Of a stretch of 64,000 bases of DNA, positions 33,208 through 40,793 are shown one piece after another. Origin of the DNA: Pseudonocardia hydrocarbonoxydans (lineage in GTDB: Bacteria; Actinomycetota; Actinomycetes; Mycobacteriales; Pseudonocardiaceae); assembly GCF_006539565.1 (NCBI RefSeq), contig NZ_BJNG01000025.1, forward strand, positions 62,001-126,000. The letters run 5' to 3'. Below the pieces are notes generated by a model. That model was not told the DNA's origin. It did no database searches and was given only the letters and a program-made list of their open reading frames with translations. The number at the start of each line of letters is the position of its first letter. The first letter of the stretch is position 1. A program made the translations under genes and the position numbers.

Positions 33208-35174
33208 AGCACGGCCTCCACTGCGGCCCGGCGGCCCTCCAGGACGGCCTCGTACACCGTGCGCGGGGCGACGCAGTCGCCCGCGCGGGGCAGGTGGGGG
33301 CGAGCGCGCCAGAGCTCGTCGGCGGGCAGGCGGTGGCCGCAGTCGACCACCGCCGCGCACTCCACGACGCGGCTCTGCCCGGTCCAGACGTGCTCCAGCC
33401 GGGCCCGGCCGGCTCCGGCGTGGCGCAGCCGGGAGTGCAGGGCGCGCACGACCCCGGCGCGGTCGAGCCGGGCGTTGGCCGGGGCGAGGTCGCCGGTGCG
33501 CGCGAGCTGCGTGCCCGCGACCGGGTCGGGCGTGACGAGGACGGTCGCCCGTCCCGCCGCGGCGAGCTGCTCGGCGATCCCGACGCCGGTCCAGTCGCCG
33601 AGCGGGTCGTGGACGACGACGGGCCCGGGCGGCAGCGCGGCGTCGACCGACCCGGCCAGGACCGCAGCCTCGAACTCCGCGGCCGCCAGGGCCGGGGCGT
33701 CACCGGTCCAGGCCAAGGGGCCCGGGCGCGAGCCGGTGGCCAGCAGGACGGCGGTCCCGTCCCCGGTGGCGGTGTCGAGATCGTCGACCGACACCCGCAC
33801 CCCGGTCTCCACCCGCACCCCCAGCCGCGCCAGCTCGGCGGTCCACCACGGCACCAGCAGGCCCATCCGCTCCCGGCCGGTCACGGCCGCCGCGAGCAGC
33901 AGCGCCCCGCCGACGACCGGGGCCGCCTCGACCAGCCGCACGCGGTGCCCCGCCGCGCCGAGCACGCGCGCGGCCTCCAGCCCCGCCGGCCCCCCGCCGA
34001 CGACCAGCACGTCACGGGCCGGGCCGTCCGGCGCCGGGACGGGGTCGGTCTCGTGCCCGGCGTCCGGTTCGGCCTCGTCGGAGACGACCGGGTTGCGCAC
34101 GTCGAGGACGGTGGAGTGCTGGTTGGACAGGGTGCAGGGCCGGATCCGCTCCGGGGTGCCCGCGCGGACGTGCGCGACCAGGTCGGGCTCGGTGATCTGC
34201 GCGCGGGTCATCTCGACCAGGTCGCACACCCTGTCGTCCAAGGCCGCCTGCGCCGCGACCGGGTCGACGACGGACCCCTGCAGGACCACCCTTTGCTCTG
34301 CGCACCCATGCGCACCGGCCGCGGTGTTGCGTATGCGTGCGCAGAGCACAGTGTTGAAGCCCGGCGGGGTGTGCAGGTCGGGGCGGGTGGCCCAGACGGA
34401 CAGGCCGCTGCCGCGCACCGGCACCACGTAGTCGGCGTCGTGGCAGGCCGAGGTGAGCGTCGCGGCCGCCGAGTCGGGGGTGATGCCGGCCCACGGCGCG
34501 AGCTCGTCGCAGCACAGCCGCAGACCGAGTACGTGCCGGTCGCCGATCGACGACCGGACGGCGGCGAGCACCTCGCGCAGCAGGCGGTCGCGATCCGCGT
34601 AGGCGTCCGTGCGGTGGTTGGTGAGCCCGGACAGGAACTGCCGCAGCAGGGAGTGCTGCCCCGCGTCGATCTCGACGCCGTCGCACCCGGCCGCCACGGC
34701 GAGTCCTGCGGCGGTGGCGAACCCGGCCACCAGCGCGTCGATCTCGGGCTGCTCCATCTCCATCGGCACCTCGCGCGAGGCCACGTCGGCGACCCGCGAC
34801 GGCGCCCACAGCGCCTGCTGGTCGTACGCCGAGCTGCCCTGGGCCCCGGCGTGCCCCAGCCCGGCGAGCACGAGAGCCGGCCGGCAGGCGTCGACGACCG
34901 CGCGCCAGCCGGGCGCGCAGTCGGCGGCGAGCGGGGCGCGCTCGTAGGGCCGGTCCGAGCCGTGCACCGACGCCGTCTCGGTGACGATGACGCCCGCGCC
35001 CCCGGCGGCGCGGCGCGCGTAGTAGGCGACGTGCCGCGGGGACAGCGCGCGCCGGACCCCGAGGTTGGTGACGTGCGGCCCGAACAGCACCCGCGACGGC
35101 GCCACCCGCCCGCGCAGCGCGACCGGGTCCGCCAGCCCCCGAACTGCAGGAAGGCCACCTTCACGCACTGTCAT
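33201..35174 (-). CDS. Mycofactocin system FadH/OYE oxidoreductase 2, Fe-S motif degraded
   Basis: A 657-residue paralogue of the next gene, with the same FMN barrel plus FAD/NAD(P) layout (VLFGPHVTNLG, DVLVVGGGPAGLEAARVLG). The [4Fe-4S] site is broken: only C347 remains, and the other three positions are S350, S354 and D366. Residues 276-294 are encoded by an imperfect palindrome and look like an insertion relative to the paralogue. The only usable start before LADPVALRG is an ATG (or a GTG two codons later) that lies in the loop of a perfect 19-bp hairpin, and no free Shine-Dalgarno is seen. The enzyme may be under changed selection or may work without the cluster. Confidence 0.85.
   Translation of the reverse strand: MTVREGGLPAVRGLADPVALRGRVAPSRVLFGPHVTNLGVRRALSPRHVAYYARRAAGGAGVIVTETASVHGSDRPYERAPLAADCAPGWRAVVDACRPALVLAGLGHAGAQGSSAYDQQALWAPSRVADVASREVPMEMEQPEIDALVAGFATAAGLAVAAGCDGVEIDAGQHSLLRQFLSGLTNHRTDAYADRDRLLREVLAAVRSSIGDRHVLGLRLCCDELAPWAGITPDSAAATLTSACHDADYVVPVRGSGLSVWATRPDLHTPPGFNTVLCARIRNTAAGAHGCAEQRVVLQGSVVDPVAAQAALDDRVCDLVEMTRAQITEPDLVAHVRAGTPERIRPCTLSNQHSTVLDVRNPVVSDEAEPDAGHETDPVPAPDGPARDVLVVGGGPAGLEAARVLGAAGHRVRLVEAAPVVGGALLLAAAVTGRERMGLLVPWWTAELARLGVRVETGVRVSVDDLDTATGDGTAVLLATGSRPGPLAWTGDAPALAAAEFEAAVLAGSVDAALPPGPVVVHDPLGDWTGVGIAEQLAAAGRATVLVTPDPVAGTQLARTGDLAPANARLDRAGVVRALHSRLRHAGAGRARLEHVWTGQSRVVECAAVVDCGHRLPADELWRARPHLPRAGDCVAPRTVYEAVLEGRRAAVEAVLC
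34294..34348. repeat. Imperfect 21-bp palindrome inside the OYE 2 gene
   Basis: The arms TGCTCTGCGCACCCATGCGCA (given here as positions 34294-34314) and 34328-34348 are reverse complements with two mismatches around a 13-base spacer. Its translation (residues 276-294, CARIRNTAAGAHGCAEQ) interrupts a stretch that is shorter in the paralogue. It resembles a dispersed palindromic element that landed in frame. Confidence 0.75.
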
Positions 35175-35193
35175 TGCGTGAAGGTGGCCTTCC
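35149..35193. repeat. Perfect 19-bp palindrome with the OYE 2 start codon in its loop
   Basis: GGAAGGCCACCTTCACGCA (35149-35167) and TGCGTGAAGGTGGCCTTCC (35175-35193) are exact reverse complements around a 7-base loop. On the coding (minus) strand the loop begins with ATG, the apparent start of the OYE 2 gene. The element lies 17 bases past the mftC stop. It could be a terminator, an RNA switch on translation, or an inserted palindromic element that displaced the original start. Confidence 0.85.
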
Positions 35194-35210
35194 GGCAAGT
35201 CACGGAGGAG

Positions 35211-36422
35211 TCAGGCCCGGGCGGACGCCGGGCCCAGCGCGGCGGGGTTCGCCAGCGGGCTCGGGTCGCAGGACTTGTCCGGGCGGGTGCCCAGCGTGAG
35301 CATGACGGGCCCCTTCGGCGTCCGGGAGTTGCGCGGCGCCGACCGCGAGTGGTCGACGTCGGACTTCGGGATCTCCACGCCGTCGCGCGCCGCCAGCGCC
35401 TGCTCGCCGAACCCGCGCACGCACTCCGGGTCGGGCCCGTCGAGCGGGAGGCCGGTGAAGAACTTGGCGGCCATGCACCCGCCCTGGCACGAGTCGTAGT
35501 GCATGCAGGACGCGCAGGCGCCACCGGTCTGCGGCTGGCGCAGCTCGGTGAACAGCTCCGAGTTCTCCCAGATCTCCTGGAAGCCGCCGGGCGAGCGCAG
35601 GTTGCCGGCGAGGAAGTTGTCGTGGATGGCGAACGGGCAGGCGTAGACGTCGCCGACCGGGTCGATCAGGCAGACCACGCGCCCCGCGCCGCACAGGTTG
35701 AGCCCGGGCAGGGCCTCGCCGAACGCGGAGAGGTGGAAGAACGAGTCGCCCGTCAGCACGGAGTCGCCCTTGGCCACCAGCCAGTCGTACATCTGCCGCT
35801 GCTGCGACGGGAGCGGGTGCAGCTCGTCCCACACGTCGGCGCCGCGGCCGGACGGGCGCAGCCGCGTGATCCGCAGCTGGGCGTTGTACTTGTCGGCGAT
35901 CGACTTGAACTCGTCGAGCTGGTCGACGTTCTGGCGGGTCATGACCACCGAGATCTTCGGCTGCCCGAACCCGGCCTCGGCCAGGTTCTCCAGCGCGCGG
36001 ATCGCGGTGTCGTAGGAGCCGGGGCCGCGCACGTGGTCGTTGACGTCGGCGGTGGCGCCGTCGAGCGAGATCTGGACGTCGACGTAGTCGGTGCGGGCCA
36101 GCTGCGCCGAGCGCTTCTTGTCGAGCTTGATGCCGTTCGTGGAGAACTTGACGCCGACGTTGTGGTCGATCGAGTAGTCGAGCAGCTCCCAGAAGTCGGG
36201 GCGCACCGTGGGCTCGCCGCCCCCGATGTTGATGTAGAAGACCTGCATCCGCTGCAGCTCGTCGATCACTCCCTTGGCCTCGGCCGTGGTGAGCTCGCGG
36301 GGGTCGCGGCGGCCCGACGACGACAGGCAGTGCACGCACGCCAGGTTGCACGCGTAGGTGAGCTCCCAGGTCAGACAGATCGGGGAGTTCAGCCCGTACT
36401 GGAAGTGATCGACAAGTTTCAC
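35211..36422 (-). CDS. mftC: Mycofactocin radical SAM maturase MftC
   Basis: A 403-residue radical SAM/SPASM enzyme. MftC first decarboxylates the C-terminal Tyr of MftA and then forms a carbon-carbon bond to the penultimate Val. The SAM-cluster cysteines are C25, C29 and C32 (CNLACVHC); GGGEPTVR follows. The SPASM region has LCGAGRVVCLIDPVGDVYACPF and CASCMHYDSCQGGC for two auxiliary clusters. The ATG start overlaps the mftB stop by 4 bases. The C-terminal tail (SRSAPRNSRTPKGPVM onward) is a little longer than the minimal enzyme. Confidence 0.96.
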   Translation of the reverse strand: MKLVDHFQYGLNSPICLTWELTYACNLACVHCLSSSGRRDPRELTTAEAKGVIDELQRMQVFYINIGGGEPTVRPDFWELLDYSIDHNVGVKFSTNGIKLDKKRSAQLARTDYVDVQISLDGATADVNDHVRGPGSYDTAIRALENLAEAGFGQPKISVVMTRQNVDQLDEFKSIADKYNAQLRITRLRPSGRGADVWDELHPLPSQQRQMYDWLVAKGDSVLTGDSFFHLSAFGEALPGLNLCGAGRVVCLIDPVGDVYACPFAIHDNFLAGNLRSPGGFQEIWENSELFTELRQPQTGGACASCMHYDSCQGGCMAAKFFTGLPLDGPDPECVRGFGEQALAARDGVEIPKSDVDHSRSAPRNSRTPKGPVMLTLGTRPDKSCDPSPLANPAALGPASARA

Positions 36423-36730
36423 GAACGCTCCTCGATGGTTCCGTTGGCGGCCAGACCGGCCAGGGCGCTCAGGTAGGCGGGACGCTGCGACTCGCTCACG
36501 CCGGCCGCCTCGATCGAGGCGTGCACGTCGGGGTACTGGTCGAGGTCCCGGACGACCACCACGAGCTGGGGCGTCTTCAGGAACGAGAGCTTGCGGGTAC
36601 CGAAGTGGTAGACGAGCGCGCCGAACGGCTCGGGGCGCAGCGCGACGCTCGGGCTGCAGCGGTAGGGCAGCAGGGGGTCGAACGCCGGACCCGCGGAGTC
36701 CGCGGGTCCGGCGTCGACATCAGCCGCCAC
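36419..36730 (-). CDS. mftB: Mycofactocin peptide chaperone MftB
   Basis: A 103-residue RiPP recognition element protein that binds the MftA leader and presents it to MftC. The family core is PYRCSPSVALRPEPFGALVYHFGTRKLSFLK, seen here as CSPSVALRPEPFGALVYHFG followed by TRKLSFLKTPQLVVVVRDL. A PqqD-like winged fold is expected. The GTG start at 36730 lies only 4 bases past the mftA stop; in-frame upstream sequence would run through mftA and is rejected. It overlaps mftC by 4 bases. Confidence 0.94.
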   Translation of the reverse strand: MAADVDAGPADSAGPAFDPLLPYRCSPSVALRPEPFGALVYHFGTRKLSFLKTPQLVVVVRDLDQYPDVHASIEAAGVSESQRPAYLSALAGLAANGTIEERS

Positions 36731-36734
36731 GGCT

Positions 36735-36836
36735 CTAGTAGACACCGCACATGCCGTCGATCGAGACCTCTTCGACGAGGGTCTCCTCAACCACGGGCTC
36801 CTCGGGGGCGGACTGGGCGTCGGGTGCGGGGGCCAT
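36735..36836 (-). CDS. mftA: Mycofactocin precursor peptide MftA
   Basis: A 33-residue peptide, too short for most gene callers. The C-terminus SIDGMCGVY is the mycofactocin core: Val32-Tyr33 are converted to the redox cofactor. The acidic leader (PEEPVVEETLVEEV) is what MftB recognises. An AGGAG Shine-Dalgarno lies 7 bases before the ATG. It is the first gene of the operon, whose promoter must lie in the 126-base divergent gap upstream; the TetR-type regulator gene mftR that often sits next to mftA is not here. Confidence 0.97.
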   Translation of the reverse strand: MAPAPDAQSAPEEPVVEETLVEEVSIDGMCGVY

Positions 36837-36881
36837 GGGCGGCTCCTGTCGTCGAGTGATGAGGACGGCCCGGACGCTAAT

Positions 36882-36896
36882 TGGCACCGGGTGCCA
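36882..36896. promoter_or_regulatory. Palindrome TGGCACC-G-GGTGCCA upstream of mftA
   Basis: A perfect palindrome with 7-bp arms and a 1-base centre, 46 bases upstream of the mftA start in the divergent gap. The size and symmetry suit an operator for a dimeric repressor such as a TetR-type MftR, but the regulator is not identified. Confidence 0.5.
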
Positions 36897-36930
36897 GAGA
36901 CAAGACCCGCCCGACCAACGGTCACCGCTC

Positions 36931-36948
36931 CCCCTCCGATCGGAGGGG
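36931..36948. promoter_or_regulatory. 18-bp perfect palindrome upstream of the DUF952-GNAT gene
   Basis: CCCCTCCGATCGGAGGGG is fully self-complementary, ends 14 bases before the GTG at 36963 and just precedes CAGGAT, a -10-like hexamer 6 bases from that start. It is a candidate operator for the divergent gene. Confidence 0.45.
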
Positions 36949-36962
36949 CGCAGGATGCGGGG

Positions 36963-38024
36963 GTGACCGACGTCCTGCTGCACCTCGCGACCACCGCCGA
37001 GTGGCGCTCCCACCTCGCCGCGGGGGCGATCGCGCCGTCCGTGGCGGAGTTCGTCCACCTCTCGACGCCCGGGCAGGTCGCCCTGCCCGCGAACCGGCTG
37101 TTCGCCGGCCGCACCGACCTGAACCTGCTGGTGCTGGACCCGTCCCGGATCGGGGTCGAGGTCCGCTACGAGCCCGGCCTGCCCACCGATCCGGCGTCGA
37201 TGCGCTTCCCGCACGCCTACGGCGCCGTCCCCGCCTGCGCGGTGCTGGCCGTCGTGCCCTACCGCGGCGCGGACGGCTTCGCCGCGCCGGTGCTCCCGCC
37301 CGTCGACGCGGCGGGACGCCAGGCCGTCCTCGAGCCGTCCTTCCTGCGCCGGACGGCCACCCACGAGACCCCGGTGACCGGCGGGGTGGCCGTGCGCACC
37401 GACCCGGTGCCCGCGTCGCACCGGCACAACCGGCTCCTGGTCGACGGGCCGGCCGACGCGGCCACCGTGGCCGCCGACGCCGGGCGCACCGGCCTCACCC
37501 GCGCGACGCTGACCGGCGACCGGCACGCCTCCACCGCGGCGGCGCTCGCACGGGCGGGGTGGCAGGTGCACCCGCTCGTCGGGATGGCCGGGCCGGCCGG
37601 GGGCACCCGCGGCCGCACCGAGGTCGTCGACGTCGAGACCCTGCGCCCGGTGTGGGACGCGCAGTGGCGCCGCGACGGCGTCGACGAGGCCGTGCTCGCC
37701 CAGCTCACCGACCGCCTGCTGCTGGAGGGACGGGTGCTGGACCTGCGCGCGCTGGCGGTGCGCGTGGACGGGGAGGTGGTGGCCTCGGCCGTGCTGCGCA
37801 TCGACGGGGCCACCGCCGAGCTCGACGCCGTCGAGGTCGGGCCCGCGCACCGCGGGCGCGGCCACGGCGACACCCTGCTCGCCGACGCCCGCGCGATCGC
37901 CGCCGGGGCGGGCTGCGACCTGGTCACGCTCACCGCCGACGCCGACGATCACCCCCGTTCCTGGTACCGCAGGCGCGGCTTCGCCGAGGTGAACCGACTC
38001 TGGGAGGTGACCCGTCCCGATTAG
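36963..38024 (+). CDS. DUF952 - GNAT acetyltransferase fusion protein
   Basis: A 353-residue two-part protein. Residues 1-100 match DUF952 (VTDVLLHLATTAEWRSHLAAG, FVHLSTPGQVALPANRLFAG), a family with an ADP-ribosyltransferase-like fold and unknown activity. Residues ~130-353 are a GNAT domain of the DUF/acetyl-CoA-binding type; the acetyl-CoA loop appears as VGPAHRGRGHGDTLLADARA and is followed by SWYRRRGFAEVNRLWEV. It is divergent from mftA and upstream of the methanol dehydrogenase gene, but no link with either pathway is shown. The GTG start is supported by CAGGAT 6 bases upstream. Confidence 0.82.
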   Translation: MTDVLLHLATTAEWRSHLAAGAIAPSVAEFVHLSTPGQVALPANRLFAGRTDLNLLVLDPSRIGVEVRYEPGLPTDPASMRFPHAYGAVPACAVLAVVPYRGADGFAAPVLPPVDAAGRQAVLEPSFLRRTATHETPVTGGVAVRTDPVPASHRHNRLLVDGPADAATVAADAGRTGLTRATLTGDRHASTAAALARAGWQVHPLVGMAGPAGGTRGRTEVVDVETLRPVWDAQWRRDGVDEAVLAQLTDRLLLEGRVLDLRALAVRVDGEVVASAVLRIDGATAELDAVEVGPAHRGRGHGDTLLADARAIAAGAGCDLVTLTADADDHPRSWYRRRGFAEVNRLWEVTRPD

Positions 38025-38067
38025 TCGCCATTGATGGGCAATTGCCTGCTCCGCGCGTCGAACCGGG

Positions 38068-38101
38068 GGGTAGCTACCCGAACAGACGGGGCTCCCCCGT
38101 C
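38068..38101 (+). promoter_or_regulatory. Paired palindromes in the methanol dehydrogenase promoter region
   Basis: GGGTAGCTACCC (38068-38079) is a perfect 12-bp palindrome. Five bases later GACGGGG (38085-38091) and CCCCGTC (38095-38101) form a second inverted repeat. Both lie 90-120 bases before the dehydrogenase ATG and may be regulator-binding sites for the highly expressed methanol operon. The long leader between them and the start is rare in this window. Confidence 0.45.
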
Positions 38102-38188
38102 CCTCCTCATGGGCTTTCTATGCCGGGGGTCACACAGGTCCTAGCGTCGGGCCCAGACCCCCGTCACCTGTACAGAAAGAGGCTGCCC

Positions 38189-39481
38189 ATGCAGGTCGAA
38201 GAGATGCTTCCGCAGTTCCCGATCAAGGAGTTCCACCCGTTCCCCCGTGCCCTCATGGGTCCGGGTGCGCACGAGCTGATCGGCCCGGAAGCCCTCAAGC
38301 TGGGCTTCAAGAAGACCCTGGTGATGACGTCGGGCCTGCGCGGCTCCGACATCGTCCACAAGATCGTCGAGTCGATGAAGTACCACGGCCTCGAGGTCGT
38401 CGTCTACGACAAGGTGGAGTCCAACCCCAAGGACTACAACGTCATGGACGCCGTGGGGATGTACCAGCAGAACAACTGCGACAGCTTCGTCTCCATCGGT
38501 GGCGGTTCCTCGCACGACGCCTGCAAGGGCGCCCGCGTCTCGGTGGCCCACGACGGCCGCAACGTCAACGAGTTCGAGGGCTTCAACAAGTCCGAGAACC
38601 CGAAGAACCCGCCGCACATCGCGGTCTCCACCACGGCCGGCACCGGCTCGGAGACCTCCTGGGCCTACGTCATCACCGACACCACGACGGACCCGAAGAA
38701 CCCGCACAAGTACGTGGCGTTCGACGACGCGTCGGTCACCACGCTGGCGATCGACGACCCGGTGCTCTACTACAGCTGCCCCGTCGACTACACCGCGCAG
38801 TGCGGCTTCGACGTGCTCGCGCACGCCTCCGAGCCCTACGTCTCCCGGATCAACTTCGACCCGTCGCTGGGCAACGCCCTGCACGCGATCAAGCTGACCA
38901 ACCAGAACCTCCGCGAGGCGGTCTGGAACCCGCAGGGCTACGAGGGCCGCTTCGGGATGATGAACGCGCAGTACATCGCGGCGCAGGCGTTCAACTCCGG
39001 TGGCCTCGGCATCATCCACTCGATCAGCCACGCGGTGTCGGCGTTCTACGACACCCACCACGGCCTGAACAACGCCGTCGCGCTGCCGCGGGTGTGGGCG
39101 TTCAACATGCCGACGCACTACAAGCGCTTCGCCGACATCGCCCGCGCGATGGACATCGACACGCACGGCATGACCGACGTCCAGGCCGCCGAGGCCGCGC
39201 TCGCCGCGTCCATCCGGCTGCTGCGCGACGTGGGCATCCAGGAGAAGTTCATCGACGTCAAGCAGGACTCGTACTCGAAGAACCGGCTGGGCCAGGGCCC
39301 GACCGAGTTCTACAAGAACGAGGGGATCATCAAGGGGGACGCGGCGGACGTCGACCGCATCACCAACCACGTCCTGGGCGACGCCTGCACCCCGGGCAAC
39401 CCCAAGGAGTGCACCTTCGAGACGGTGCGCCCCGTGGTCGACCACTGCATGAACGGCGACCTGGACGACCTGCTCACCTGA
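38189..39481 (+). CDS. mno: NDMA-dependent methanol dehydrogenase (nicotinoprotein)
   Basis: A 430-residue group III metal-dependent alcohol dehydrogenase. The nicotinamide-binding motif is GGGSSHD (104-110). The metal ligands of the fold are D208, H212, H277 and H291. It closely fits the methanol:NDMA oxidoreductase (Mno/Mdo) of Amycolatopsis and Mycobacterium, which holds tightly bound NADH/NAD, contains zinc and magnesium, forms decamers and passes electrons to mycofactocin in the cell. Codons are strongly biased to the preferred C-ending set, as in highly expressed genes. A Shine-Dalgarno-like AAAGAGG precedes the ATG. The MoxR/VWA pair follows after a strong terminator. Confidence 0.94.
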   Translation: MQVEEMLPQFPIKEFHPFPRALMGPGAHELIGPEALKLGFKKTLVMTSGLRGSDIVHKIVESMKYHGLEVVVYDKVESNPKDYNVMDAVGMYQQNNCDSFVSIGGGSSHDACKGARVSVAHDGRNVNEFEGFNKSENPKNPPHIAVSTTAGTGSETSWAYVITDTTTDPKNPHKYVAFDDASVTTLAIDDPVLYYSCPVDYTAQCGFDVLAHASEPYVSRINFDPSLGNALHAIKLTNQNLREAVWNPQGYEGRFGMMNAQYIAAQAFNSGGLGIIHSISHAVSAFYDTHHGLNNAVALPRVWAFNMPTHYKRFADIARAMDIDTHGMTDVQAAEAALAASIRLLRDVGIQEKFIDVKQDSYSKNRLGQGPTEFYKNEGIIKGDAADVDRITNHVLGDACTPGNPKECTFETVRPVVDHCMNGDLDDLLT

Positions 39482-39498
39482 GTTATCCCGCTTACAGT

Positions 39499-39532
39499 CG
39501 AGGGGGCGCCGGCAGCTGCCGGCGCCCCCTCG
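39499..39532 (+). terminator. Perfect 34-base palindromic terminator after mno
   Basis: A 17-bp stem (CGAGGGGGCGCCGGCAG / its complement) with essentially no loop, 17 bases past the mno stop. It can end the mno transcript or let only part of it read into moxR, which would explain very different expression of enzyme and assembly factors. Confidence 0.8.
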
Positions 39533-39569
39533 GCCAGGTAGTCACTGGTTCATGGAGAAACGGAGCAGC

Positions 39570-40790
<1,221 letters not shown>

Positions 40791-40793
40791 CGC

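Noticed and set aside
34294..35193. Insertion sequence or transposon in the OYE 2 gene
   Set aside because: Only palindromes of 45-55 bases are present; there is no transposase gene and no target-site duplication that I can see.
36419..37114. A long in-frame extension of mftB through mftA
   Set aside because: The upstream part translates mftA and the intergenic region out of frame; MftB homologues begin close to the GTG at 36730.
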